Below are positions 21,202 to 30,700 of a DNA stretch of 37,624 nt, piece by piece. The notes beneath the pieces are model-generated. The model worked only from the letters and a program-made list of their open reading frames with translations. It ran no database searches and was not told where the DNA came from. Position 1 is the first letter of the stretch. The number at the start of each line of letters is the position of its first letter. The position numbers and the translations under genes are program-made. Origin of the DNA: a virus; the IMG/VR virus record IMGVR_UViG_3300042564_003692, positions 1-37,624 of that record. One strand, 5' to 3'.

Positions 21202-22239
21202 TCAGACTGCTGACATCGCTTTGATCAGGTCTTCCGGGTCACCGGATTCCTGGAATCGTTTTTCGAGCACCGCTGCCTTTTTGCCTTTCGGATCTCCGCT
21301 TCGCCCTTGGCTCGGTGCCGCAGCGCCCGACGGGGTCGAAGGCGGATTGGCCCTCGATGGTTTTCCCGTTGCTGCTGGTGCCGTGCCCTTTCGCGCGGAT
21401 GCTGCCAGGATCCCCTTCGTGCCGAACCCGGCGAGCAGTGTCAGCACTGGTCTCGCCTCGGGGACTGCATTGCAGATCTTCTGGAACATTTCCGAATCGG
21501 TCAGGTCTTTGAAGGTCTTCGCGACCGGGGACTTCTCATCGCTCATTTCCGCCACGGATTTCCGCACCCTGGTCATCGCCTCAACGCTTTCCTGCTCGAT
21601 GAGCGAGTGGCGCTGGAACTTCGACTGGTAGTAGGGAACAGCCTCATCGAGCGTGTCGCGGATCTCGCGACTGAGTTCTTTGAGCTGCCTCTTCGTGTAG
21701 GATTTGTCGCCCACTTCGATGTAGTCCTGCGGACCGTAGTCGTCGTGGTCGTCGAGGATCCGTTCGGTGTCCTTGGCGAGCTTCTTCAGCGCCACGACCT
21801 TCTCCGAGAGCTTTTCGACGGTATCCACATCCTTGAGGAAGCGGCTTTCGACTGGCTCGGCTGATGTCGCGGCCTGCGGTTGCTGACCCTGGAGAGCGGC
21901 AATCTGTGCGTCCTTGGCTTTCGACTCGCGCTTGAGACGTTGAATGTCTGCTGCGGCGCGGGATTTCAGCCTGGTGCGAACAAGTTCCCACTGCTCATCC
22001 GTTAGATTCTCGAGGTCGATGCCCTCGGTTTCCTCGTCGTCACTTTCGGTTTCCTCCTCCTCGGTTTCGGTCTCCTCGACCTCCTCTTCGGCATCGGTCT
22101 CCTCGGTGTCCTCGTCGGTCTCCTCGGTGTCCTCCTGTTGCTCGTCCTCCCCTGCCATGAGGTCGATCAGATCGCTCTCGGACAGGCTGTCGTCTCGCTC
22201 GGATTGCCCGCCGGCGTTCGGGTCGGTCTGGATGCTCAT
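21202..22239 (-). CDS. Capsid scaffold protein
   Basis: A 345-aa protein. Residues about 33-75 are an extreme acidic tract of D, E and T (EDTEETDEDTEETDAEEEV). A long helical/coiled-coil centre follows (DIQRLKRESKAKDAQIAALQG, VEKLSEKVVALKKLAKDTERIL), then a basic, proline-rich C-terminus (KPSRANPPSTPSG, GKKAAVLEKRFQE) that could bind the capsid shell. This composition and the place before the capsid gene are typical of assembly scaffolds. The start MSIQTDPNAGG at 22239 was chosen; late site B (22283-22298) lies exactly 44 bp upstream. Confidence 0.75.
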   Translation of the reverse strand: MSIQTDPNAGGQSERDDSLSESDLIDLMAGEDEQQEDTEETDEDTEETDAEEEVEETETEEEETESDDEETEGIDLENLTDEQWELVRTRLKSRAAADIQRLKRESKAKDAQIAALQGQQPQAATSAEPVESRFLKDVDTVEKLSEKVVALKKLAKDTERILDDHDDYGPQDYIEVGDKSYTKRQLKELSREIRDTLDEAVPYYQSKFQRHSLIEQESVEAMTRVRKSVAEMSDEKSPVAKTFKDLTDSEMFQKICNAVPEARPVLTLLAGFGTKGILAASARKGTAPAATGKPSRANPPSTPSGAAAPSQGRSGDPKGKKAAVLEKRFQESGDPEDLIKAMSAV

Positions 22240-22282
22240 GCTCACACGATTGCGCCCGGGTGTTGGCGTTGCGGTTGCAATA

Positions 22283-22298
22283 GCAACTTTGTTGCGTT
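22283..22298. promoter_or_regulatory. Late site B, upstream of the scaffold/capsid genes
   Basis: GCAACTTTGTTGCGTT on the plus strand is a GCAAC/GTTGC dyad with GTT appended. It matches late site A and late site C in the core. It lies 44 bp before the scaffold ATG, the same distance as site A from its gene. A second dyad, GTTGCAATAGCAAC, overlaps it at 22274-22287. Confidence 0.55.
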
Positions 22299-22329
22299 TA
22301 GCAAGCCGGAATGTGCTCGAGGAGAGGGT

Positions 22330-22374
22330 GGATCCGACCCGAACAACCAACCCAAAAGCAGACGGGTCGGATCC
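22330..22374 (-). terminator. Long hairpin between the portal group and scaffold genes
   Basis: GGATCCGACCCG (22330-22341) and CGGGTCGGATCC (22363-22374) are perfect 12-bp inverted arms with a 21-nt loop. It lies after the stop of the 71-aa gene at 22422 and before late site B. No T-run follows the stem, so it may be a weak or factor-dependent terminator, or an RNA processing or stabilising structure, rather than a classic intrinsic terminator. Confidence 0.5.
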
Positions 22375-22421
22375 TGTGCGGCGATCGCCCCGCCGGACGA
22401 TGCACCGCAAATCGTCAAAAA

Positions 22422-22637
22422 TCAGGTGGCAGCCTCGCCCATCGGCACGCCGAACATGTCGAGAATGTCGGTGTGGACCGAGATCTCCGCTGCAGCCTTC
22501 CGCAGTTCGACGTCGGTCGAGTAGTTGCCCAGGCGGGAGATCGCATGCTCGCGCCGCTCGACCAGGTCGGTGAGGATCAGTTTGAACCTGTCGTCGTGGC
22601 GCAGGAACTCGATCGCGTCTTGGAGAGGGGTTTTCAT
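22422..22637 (-). CDS. Small helical protein of the packaging block
   Basis: A 71-aa, probably all-helical protein (LQDAIEFLRHDDRFKLILTDLVERREHAIS, then VELRKAAAEISVHTDILDMFGV). Similar short helical proteins are found between portal and scaffold genes in other podoviruses, with no proven role. Its start overlaps the upstream stop as ATGA. A 182-bp gap containing a hairpin and late site B follows. Confidence 0.55.
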   Translation of the reverse strand: MKTPLQDAIEFLRHDDRFKLILTDLVERREHAISRLGNYSTDVELRKAAAEISVHTDILDMFGVPMGEAAT

Positions 22638-23056
22638 GCCGGTGCGAGGGTGCCTGTTTTCAGGGTCGAGAAATCATCGCCGGTGCGGACGAACCGCGGC
22701 ACGAAACCGATCGTCTGCATGGCGATCTGGCTCGCGCGCCCGAGGACGTCCCTCTGCACCCACTCGGGGTAGTTCGCCTTCAGTTCGGACGCGAAAAGAA
22801 TGCGCCCGACGTAGTCCTCGGCGAGGTGTGTGACATTCAGCCCGTGCTGCTCTTTGCCGTTTAGCGCGCGGTCGAACAACACGGGTTCCCGGCACGGGAG
22901 CGTCTTGCCGAATGTCTCCCGGTGGTGGAAGCATTCGAGCGCGGAAAACCCATCGGGATCCAGAGGGGTCGACAGGTGGCGCAGCGTGTCCTCGCACGCC
23001 GAGAAATAATCGAAGCGGGAGATGCTGCGGCGGGTTGGTTTCGGGATGGTCTTCAT
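22634..23056 (-). CDS. Hypothetical protein downstream of the portal gene
   Basis: A 140-aa protein with a basic N-terminus (KTIPKPTRRSISRFDYF) and a mixed globular body (ALECFHHRETFGKTLPCREPVLFD, YPEWVQRDVLGRASQIAMQTIGFVP). Not recognised. Its start at 23056 overlaps the portal stop as ATGA and its stop overlaps the next start as ATGA, so translation is coupled through portal, this gene and the 71-aa gene. Confidence 0.55.
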   Translation of the reverse strand: MKTIPKPTRRSISRFDYFSACEDTLRHLSTPLDPDGFSALECFHHRETFGKTLPCREPVLFDRALNGKEQHGLNVTHLAEDYVGRILFASELKANYPEWVQRDVLGRASQIAMQTIGFVPRFVRTGDDFSTLKTGTLAPA

Positions 23057-25134
23057 GGTCCGACGTTGGTGCCTTGGAACTCGGTGGGTGCGGTGCCGAT
23101 CTTGCCGATCTGAGCGTTCTGCGCCTGCTGCATCTGGAACTGCGCCTGCCCGACGTAATCGTCCACGCGCTTCGCGAAGCTCTCGTCGGACTGGTATCGC
23201 TGGGCGACGTCGCCTTGCTGCATCCACGTCTGCAGCATCTGCATGGTCGCCTGCGCTCCGTTGGGTTGAGGTCCGACGGCGACGCCACCGAACAGTTTCG
23301 CGAAGTCGTCGGTGACCGCTTTGACCAGTTTCTGCTGGTTCTCTTCGGCCGGCAGGAGGATGTGCGACGCGAACGCGGGGTCGATGGTGAACGCCAGGAA
23401 CTCGATGAATTTCGACTGGTCGATCCGACCCATGCGGTCCATCGACATGAGGCTGCCCATCTGCTCGGCGCGCGCTTTCATTGTCTCGGGGTCGGTCGAG
23501 AGCGAATCGAAGGTCACGGTGAACTCGAACTCGTCGTCGGCGATGTTCTGCAGGGTCACCGGATCCGGCACGCCGGTCACGTTGAAGAAAACCTCGTCGG
23601 GACCGAACCGCTGGAAACAGGTGTAGGCGAGCCGCAGCACGGCGGCGGCATGCTCAAGGGATTTGTTGATGACGAACTGCTGCCGCACCGGGGTCAGCGG
23701 GTTGTTCGCATCCAGGCCGGCGATGCCGTCTGCCATTCGGAGCGTCGCCTGCTCGATCTCGATCGAACCCGGGTCGAACGGTGGCGGGGCCATGTAGGTA
23801 TACTCGCCGGCGCGCCGGACCGTAATGTATCGGCCGGGACCACGCTCGGTCGGCGGCCGCGCAGCGGGTCCGGTCAGTTCCGGCAGCGTCGCCAGGCTCG
23901 TCCGGTCGGTGCGAGCGTCCCTCTGCACCTTGACCTGCCACTGCGCGCCGCGGAGTCGCTCGGGCAGTGCCTGCAGGTCATACATGCGCTTGCTGTCGCG
24001 CGACATCCTGGTGACGACAAACGGCATCTGGTCGTAGCTATTCATCAACTCGCGTTTCCCGAATGCCTGGACGTCCTTGTTGGCACCGGTGTAGTGCGGG
24101 TTGAATGCGGTGCAGTAGATGCCCTCGCTGCCGTCGTCCTCGTCGATCAGCCGCTGATAAGCATGCACGACCAGGATCAGGTCGCGGTTCGCCTCGCTGT
24201 CGGTCGTCGCAATCCCTGAGAATGTCGCGGACTGGTCGAAGATCAGATCGGAGACCCCGATGCCACGGTAGTTCTCGATCATCTCGTCCACCCACTCGCG
24301 GTTCCACCCCTCGGAGGCGACCTTCCCCTCGAGTTCCTGCACGGTGTAAAGTTGTCGCCAGAAGACGTAGGGGGCACGCTGCGGGTCCATGCACCACGGT
24401 GGGAAGAAGACCTCGCCGTCGGGCGCGCAGGCCCGCACGATCGGCCTGGAGTCCATCAGCGCGGACCTGGAAACATAGAGTTCCGCCACGCCTGTCGCGC
24501 GCAGTTGTCGCAGCGCCTTGGCGGCGCGCGCGGGTTTCAGCTTCGGGAACCGCTGGATGAACATCGCGACGATCTCCTCGTCGTTCTCGCCCATCTCGAT
24601 CATGGCGGCGATCTCTGGCGCGGCCTGCCGGATCTCCTCGAGGTTCATGTCCTGCCGGAAGGTTCGCTCGACGCGCTCCCAGCCGACGTAGGTGATCATG
24701 ATTCCCTTCTCGAGACCGTAGTTGACCACCTCCTCGTGCTGCGCGCGGAAGTCGCGGATGTAGGTGCTCGCCATCCATTTCGCGAACGCTGAAACGGTGG
24801 CGGCCCGCGGGAGCGAATCGACCTTCACGGCGAGCGCCTTGATGTGGGATCTCGAGAGCGCCGACATCGCCAGGGCGACGTGGGTGTCCATCCGCTCGCT
24901 GACGACGTGCACCTCCTGGTCGCTGGCACCCTTCCAGGGGAATGCGTCCTCGGAGTTTTTCCGCTGATCCATGCTCTTGCCTGCCCATTCGTTGCGGCGT
25001 GCTTCGCGGTTGCGCTCGCACTGCTGGAAGTAGGCATCCAGCCCTGCCGTGGTCGCGGCGTAAGCGTCGGCAAGGAGTCCGATGTCGGGGTCGTCATCGG
25101 TGTAGGACAGCAATTCGATTTCCTCGTCCATCAT
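23053..25134 (-). CDS. Portal protein
   Basis: A 693-aa protein whose length and domain order fit podoviral portals. It has an N-terminal helical region (TTAGLDAYFQQCERNREARRNEWAG), a wing with the conserved-looking PWKGASDQEVHVVSERMDTHVALAMSAL, a central crown/stem region, and a C-terminal helical, glutamine-rich barrel (QMQQAQNAQIGKIG). It forms the dodecameric channel through which terminase pumps DNA. It is encoded two genes downstream of terminase large subunit and upstream of scaffold and capsid, the standard packaging order. The ATG overlaps the preceding 100-aa gene stop. Confidence 0.85.
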   Translation of the reverse strand: MMDEEIELLSYTDDDPDIGLLADAYAATTAGLDAYFQQCERNREARRNEWAGKSMDQRKNSEDAFPWKGASDQEVHVVSERMDTHVALAMSALSRSHIKALAVKVDSLPRAATVSAFAKWMASTYIRDFRAQHEEVVNYGLEKGIMITYVGWERVERTFRQDMNLEEIRQAAPEIAAMIEMGENDEEIVAMFIQRFPKLKPARAAKALRQLRATGVAELYVSRSALMDSRPIVRACAPDGEVFFPPWCMDPQRAPYVFWRQLYTVQELEGKVASEGWNREWVDEMIENYRGIGVSDLIFDQSATFSGIATTDSEANRDLILVVHAYQRLIDEDDGSEGIYCTAFNPHYTGANKDVQAFGKRELMNSYDQMPFVVTRMSRDSKRMYDLQALPERLRGAQWQVKVQRDARTDRTSLATLPELTGPAARPPTERGPGRYITVRRAGEYTYMAPPPFDPGSIEIEQATLRMADGIAGLDANNPLTPVRQQFVINKSLEHAAAVLRLAYTCFQRFGPDEVFFNVTGVPDPVTLQNIADDEFEFTVTFDSLSTDPETMKARAEQMGSLMSMDRMGRIDQSKFIEFLAFTIDPAFASHILLPAEENQQKLVKAVTDDFAKLFGGVAVGPQPNGAQATMQMLQTWMQQGDVAQRYQSDESFAKRVDDYVGQAQFQMQQAQNAQIGKIGTAPTEFQGTNVGP

Positions 25135-25433
25135 GGTCGGTGGGTCAGGGTGCCATCATCCAGCCGCTCGACTTGGATGGTTTTCTTCAAGAGCTTGCTG
25201 CCCATGCCGCGGCGGACCTTTACCGGGACCGAGACCCCGTCGAGAGCGCACAGCACGAACGACGCGTTGGGGGCGAGTTTGACGACTTTCAGCGCCTGGA
25301 TGGCAGGGGGCGGCAAGGCGGCCGCCGGCGCTTCCTGCTCGTTCTCGGCGACGGGATCGTCTTCGACGTAGCGCAGCACCGGCGCGGTCGGCGGGGGAGG
25401 AATCGGCCTGCTTTTCGTCGATCGGGGTGGCAT
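25131..25433 (-). CDS. Small hypothetical protein between terminase and portal
   Basis: A 100-aa protein. A proline-rich, basic-then-acidic N-terminal half (PPRSTKSRPIPPPPTAP, EDDPVAENEQEAPAA) leads into a small beta-rich domain (LKVVKLAPNASFVLCALDGVSVPVKV, KTIQVERLDDGTL). Not recognised. Late site C lies 32 bp upstream, so it may begin a separately regulated portal group. Confidence 0.55.
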   Translation of the reverse strand: MPPRSTKSRPIPPPPTAPVLRYVEDDPVAENEQEAPAAALPPPAIQALKVVKLAPNASFVLCALDGVSVPVKVRRGMGSKLLKKTIQVERLDDGTLTHRP

Positions 25434-25464
25434 GCGGGTGCTTTTATCCGCTCCCCCGCTTTTT

Positions 25465-25480
25465 GCAACCTGATTGCGTT
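25465..25480. promoter_or_regulatory. Late site C, upstream of the portal group
   Basis: GCAACCTGATTGCGTT on the plus strand matches sites A and B in GCAAY...RTTGCGTT. It overlaps the terminase large subunit stop codon (25479-25481) and lies 32 bp before the 100-aa gene start. The 45-bp gap is otherwise without features. Confidence 0.55.
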
Positions 25481-27089
25481 AGTAACCCCCCACCCCGCAG
25501 CGCCGCCCGCCCCGGGTTGCCGCCTCGGGGACGTGCTCGATGTTCGACACGCAGGCATAGCGCGCGCAGTCGATCGGGTCTTTCCACGCCTCCTTCAGCC
25601 CTGCTTCGCCGGTGTATTCGCCGAGCGCCGCGATGAAATTCTCGCAGCAGTCGGCGACCAGGAAGTGGGGCCGGTTGAGCGAGTCGATCGGCCTGGTGAT
25701 GTCGTAGGACATCTTCGACAGCAGCGACTGCAGCCCGTCGTCGATGTCGAGACCGGGCGCGGGCACGCAGATGTAGTCGTGGTCCGCCAAGTCCTCGATG
25801 ATCGACGACGCACCGTCGTTGCCGACGTATTTCGCAGCGCCGAGCCGCGGGTCGATGATTCGCTCGAAGATGGTCTCGCCGTGCTCCATCTCGAGGAACA
25901 TCTCGACGTAGTCCGCGATGCCGTAGCCGAGACCTTTGGATCCCTCGCCTGGCACCCACTTGCCGCCCTTCCACTCTGCCCAGTCGCCGACGCCGACCCC
26001 GGGCCATTCGCGATAGACGTAATAGGTGCCCTCCTCGTCAACCGCGATCCAGAGGGCGAACCAGTTCTTCGCGCCCGACGGATCGATGATCTGGTAGCGG
26101 GTCACGCCGCGTTCCATCAGCGCCGCCATTTCGGCCGGCGTGATCACGTTGACGGTGGTCGAGAATTTCGGGAATTTGGTCGCCTGCGACTTCACCGGCA
26201 CGCCATAGGCACGGATCAGGATGTGCTCGCGATCCCTGCCGACCAGGTCGGCGCGGATCCGCTCGTAGCCCCCGAACGGGTTGTCCTGGGAGTGGAAGTA
26301 GACGACGCAGGCGTTCCGTTTTCTGCTGCGCTGGATGTAGGGGACAAGCTCGCCGCCGAGCAGTTCCGCCGGCTTGCTCTCGAGCGTTTTTGCCCCGTCG
26401 AGGTAGTGCTTGATCACCTCGGTCCATCCGTCGATCGGCGTGAAGGTGATCAGCATTTTGGAGTTCCGGGTCGCCAGGCGGAATCGCAGCGTGTCGATCA
26501 GTTCCGGCCCGAGCAGGTATTCGTCCAGCCACACCCCGATGTTCAGCCACGTCGCCTCCTTGCTGCCGAGTTCGGCACCCTCGAGGATCGTCGGGTTGTT
26601 GAGATACTGCGAGTAGGTCTTGAAAATGATCTGCGACCCGTTCGGCAGGATCAGCGACCCGTCGGTGAATCCGTTCTTCTTCGTGTAGGAAATCCAGGTC
26701 TGCACCCCGACGTCCTTCTTCTTCAGTTCCGCCGGCAGCCACTCCCACACCGCTGCTTGCTGCTGTCGGATCGACACCTCGCTCGTCTGCGCGAAGCAGA
26801 AGATTTCCGCGCCCGGGTTCTCGACCGCGGCGCGCACGACGGTCCTCGCTCCGTAGCGGGTCTTGCTCGACCGGTTGCCGCCCAGGATCAGCGCCTCGTC
26901 GGTCTCGGCGAACTCGGTGTCGGTGCGCTTCCAGTTCTGTAGCTGGAACCCGTAGCGGTAGGGATCCTTGGCGCTCTTCTCGATCGCCTCGTGGTAGTTC
27001 CGGTGGAGGTTGATCACCTCGCCTGGTTCCATCAGCGCCAACTCCTCATCGGAGGGCGGACTCAGCATCTCGTGCTTTCTCCACTTCAT
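25479..27089 (-). CDS. terL: Terminase large subunit
   Basis: A 536-aa packaging motor. The ATPase domain has a Walker A-like LILGGNRSSKT (68-77) and Walker B VWLDE (186-190), with a coupling T-P in ITFTPIDGW. The C-terminal RNase H-type nuclease has acidic residues at D336 (IIDPSGAKNW) and D413 (IIDPRLGAA) and the late WKDPIDCARYAC. It cuts concatemers and drives DNA into the head through the portal. It follows the small subunit gene by three bases (TGACCC-ATG). Confidence 0.9.
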   Translation of the reverse strand: MKWRKHEMLSPPSDEELALMEPGEVINLHRNYHEAIEKSAKDPYRYGFQLQNWKRTDTEFAETDEALILGGNRSSKTRYGARTVVRAAVENPGAEIFCFAQTSEVSIRQQQAAVWEWLPAELKKKDVGVQTWISYTKKNGFTDGSLILPNGSQIIFKTYSQYLNNPTILEGAELGSKEATWLNIGVWLDEYLLGPELIDTLRFRLATRNSKMLITFTPIDGWTEVIKHYLDGAKTLESKPAELLGGELVPYIQRSRKRNACVVYFHSQDNPFGGYERIRADLVGRDREHILIRAYGVPVKSQATKFPKFSTTVNVITPAEMAALMERGVTRYQIIDPSGAKNWFALWIAVDEEGTYYVYREWPGVGVGDWAEWKGGKWVPGEGSKGLGYGIADYVEMFLEMEHGETIFERIIDPRLGAAKYVGNDGASSIIEDLADHDYICVPAPGLDIDDGLQSLLSKMSYDITRPIDSLNRPHFLVADCCENFIAALGEYTGEAGLKEAWKDPIDCARYACVSNIEHVPEAATRGGRRCGVGGY

Positions 27090-27092
27090 GGG

Positions 27093-27710
27093 TCAGTAGT
27101 CGTCCTCGTCGGCGATCGCTGGCACCACCTCTGCCTCGATGCTCTGCACCTTGAGCTTGGCCGCCACCCGGTCGCGCGCCGCCTGGATCTCGATCATCAC
27201 GTCCTCGATCGTGGGACCGCTTCGGTGCTCGATGACCACGGTGGGTTGGTTCGACAGCGCGGCCGCCTTGTCGGTCACGATGCCCATCGACAGCGCGATG
27301 TCCTTCAGTGCCGTCTTCGACAGTTGCTCGTCGTCGTCCTCGATCTGGTCGAGCTTGCGCTCGAGCAACCGGGCGAGACCGTTCGACAGGTTCGTCATCC
27401 TGGCGGCCAGGCCGGCGCGGCGAAGCTCGAAGGTGCCGTGGTGCCGCTCGAGCCGCCAGATCTCCTGCGGGTAGACCCCGACGTGGGCGGCGATCGCCCT
27501 CTTGCTCATCCCGGTGTGGGCGAGCAGGTAGAGCGCCTCGGCGGCCAGGGTCGGCTCGCGGATCTCGAGCGCCCGCTTCGCCCGCGGGTTCGCCGCGAGG
27601 TGCTCGGCGGCCCGTTTCCGCACCTCCTCCTGCCAGTGTTCGAGTTCCTGCGACTCGCGCCAGTTCTCGGGCGGGGCCGGCGGCGGCAGGGTGGAGATCG
27701 ACTCGGTCAT
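27093..27710 (-). CDS. Terminase small subunit-like protein
   Basis: A 205-aa protein. A helical N-terminal region is followed by a DNA-binding HTH-like segment (HTGMSKRAIAAHVGVYPQEIWRLERHHG), then a coiled-coil oligomerisation region (LSNGLARLLERKLDQIEDDDEQLSK). A late segment, NQPTVVIEHRSGPTIEDVM, resembles terminase small subunits of many podoviruses. It recognises packaging sites for the large subunit encoded next. It ends ADEDDY. This is the one start with a strong Shine-Dalgarno site (GGAGG, seven bases before ATG), contributed by the end of the giant gene, which it overlaps as ATGA. Confidence 0.75.
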   Translation of the reverse strand: MTESISTLPPPAPPENWRESQELEHWQEEVRKRAAEHLAANPRAKRALEIREPTLAAEALYLLAHTGMSKRAIAAHVGVYPQEIWRLERHHGTFELRRAGLAARMTNLSNGLARLLERKLDQIEDDDEQLSKTALKDIALSMGIVTDKAAALSNQPTVVIEHRSGPTIEDVMIEIQAARDRVAAKLKVQSIEAEVVPAIADEDDY

Positions 27711-30700
27711 CGCATCGCCTCCTTGATCGCTTTCGCGGCTTGGGGATCGACCCGTGCCTTGGCTGCCCGTGGGCTTTGGGTCGGCGCGGGTTCAGCGAAT
27801 GCGCTTTTCGCGTAGGCATCTACCCGGGCTTGACGTCCTGCGGGGTCGAGGGATCCCGGGGAGTGTCGCTGGAAGGCATCTTCAAGGTTTCCGGCGTATT
27901 GCTCACGGAAACGAAGGACATCCCTCCATAACGCTTCAGGGCCTCCTCGTTCGATAAACGCCTTCCGGTAAGTTTCCCCTTTCGGATCGGTTGTCCAGTC
28001 GTGTCCACTGAAAGAAGCCTCCGCTGGGACGTCCTCAAAGTCAAGGTCAAGTCCGGTCTCCTCAACGAACCGCTGGAGGGTATTGATCGCTCTTTTCGCG
28101 GAAGATTCTGTCAATCCGAACATGACCAGACCATCCTTGTTGGGCATCACTTTCGTCGATGCACCGTTGATCACCGATGCATCCTTTGCCGCGGCCTTGT
28201 CGCTGGATTTCTTGGTAGCCTCGACGAACTCGATGAACCTCTTTGAGGTTTCGGCATTCATCTGAGGCAGGATGACTGCCCGGTTGTTTTTGCCCCCGAC
28301 TCCGAATCTGACCCGGGCTGTTCCAGCTTGTTCGGTAGCATGCGCCAGCGCGACTTCAACCATGCCGGCGGCCTCGTTGCTGCCTAGAACCCAAAACTGG
28401 GAACTCGGAGCCGCGGATCCCTCCCAATAGCCCTGTCCAAAATCGGCACCACGGAACGTCGCCTGGGGAGCGACGAGATTGACGATTTCGGGGATCGTCT
28501 TCTCCATCACGGTCCTCGTGATGGCTGTTTTGGTGTCCTCGTCGAAGCTGGAGAATTCTGGATAGAGTTCCCGCAGGCTGCTGCTTAGTCCGTAATCCAC
28601 CTCGGCAGAGATGCGGTAGGTGTTCTCGTCGAGACTGGACGCTAAAGTGGCTTCTTTCAGTCCATACTGCCTGAGCACCCGCATCCAGCCAACAGCTTGC
28701 ACCTGCTCAGGGGACCAATCGGTCCGTCCTTTCCACTTGGTCTTGTTGAGGTATGCCGTTAGGTTTTCTCCCCACTCGGCGATCCCTTCGTAGGTGTTGT
28801 TGCTGGGCGACCCCGTCAGGTCACGAGTGATCGTTCTGCGACCACCCGGGTAGATGATCTCGATCTCTTCCGGGACCACTTTCACCTGGTCTTTGACGGT
28901 CAGGTTTTTCGACCTGGTGACTTTGACTTTGGCCGGCTTGCCATTCACTGTCAGCTTTCCCCTTTCCGCTGAATTCTTCAAGCGAGTCAGCGTCTGCTGA
29001 TCGACGTGACCAGAATCCCTGCCTGTGTGAACGTCGGCGACGAAGGGACGTCCACCGGCAGGGTCGTCACCCATGTATGTGCGGGTCTTTTTCCCCATTC
29101 CCGCGTCCACGAAGTCCGAGAGTTTGGCTCCGTAGCCACCGTCGGGGATCGTGTCCATGAAGACAGATCGCAGCTTGTCGTCCGCCAGTCCGCCCTTTTT
29201 CATGTGGGTTAATCCAGCGATCCCGTCTTTCACCCGGTAGGTATTCCTCACGGCACCTCCTGGGCTTTCGTTCTGCTGTGCCGACAACCATGCCAGCATC
29301 ATTTTCGGAGCGTCAGCTTCGCCGAACTCGGCAACGAACATGTCGTGCAGTTCCCCATACCACGCTGCTGCTGCGTCGATCTCCTTGTCGGAATACCATG
29401 CCTCGGTCTCCTCAACCCACGCATTGAAAGGTTTACCTCCTGATTCTTCATTTGACCCGATCCACAAAGGTTTCCCGTCAACCTCCATGCGGAATGCTGC
29501 GTTTTTCCCAACTCCCGTGCCTGGTCGCCGATTGCGCTTCTGCCTGAGATTCACGGATGGATCTCCGATGCCCGCTGCCATGTTCAGCGTCTGATCCTGC
29601 GGCAGCATCCTGACGTCTGGTGGTCGGGTCGGCATGGTCGGCGATTCGCTGAACGCCACTGCCACTGCCTTCGCGTCATCACTCCACACGCTCATCTTCC
29701 CCCGCGGGGCGGCGGACGCCAATCCGTAGCGTGCGGTGAGGAATGGCGCGCGGTCCCGAGCGACCACCGGAGTGCCAGCAGTCAGGTCTCCTCTTTGAAC
29801 CGCTTGATCGTATTCCTCCTTCTGCTCCGCGGTCATCTCCACCGGCGACATGACGTAGTCCATCTTGTCGCCCATGCTCATTGCCTTCCACTCCGGGGAT
29901 TCGAGGGTGAGAGGAGCAGGCAGCATCCGCGGGTTCGGATCCGGGATCCCGTTCGGTGCCAGGTTCGCCTTCACCTGCTCGTAGCCGAACCGGAAGAGCG
30001 GCTTGCCCTGCATCCGGGTCGTCTGGTTGATGCGGTCGAGCCGGCGCGATTTGAAGACCCCGCCAGCGCGGATCGAGTCGGCGGCGAAGATCGGGTTCAC
30101 GTCCTGCTGCGAGCGGGTCATCAGGCCGAATGCCGTGTTGACGAAGTTCTTGTATTCCGGCCCGTTGATCGACCCGTATTTGTCGGCGAAGTAGGTGTCG
30201 GTCCGCTCGCCCTTCCGGTGGAGGTCGAGCACCGCTTGCGCGTCGCGCAGGATCTCAACCTGGCTGCCGTTGTAGAGTCGCTTGCCACGCTTCGAGGCAG
30301 CGCGCTCGCGCACGTTTTCGACCAGTTGCGTCACGCTCATCGTCTCGACGATGATGTTGCCATCCTTGGTGATTTTCACGCCGACCGGCACCACCTCGCG
30401 GAATGTGGCGGGCAGGGTGCCGTAGCCTTTCCGCTTCCCCTTCCGCGGGATCGTCGCTGCCTGGTAGATCATCAGGAACGTCTCGCCGGTCAGACCCTTC
30501 GCCGACCGGTTGAGCATGCCCAGCATCGCCAGTTGCTTCGCGTTGAAGACTCCCGAGTCCGCCAGGCGCTGCAGCGCCTCCGGGGACAGGTGCGTGCCCT
30601 GCCAGGATCCGTCGGTCTGCGGTGCGAGTTCGCCTTCCGGCAGTTGCCGGCCATTCTGGATCCGCTCCGCTTCCAGTTCGGTGATGATCAAGCCGGCCGC

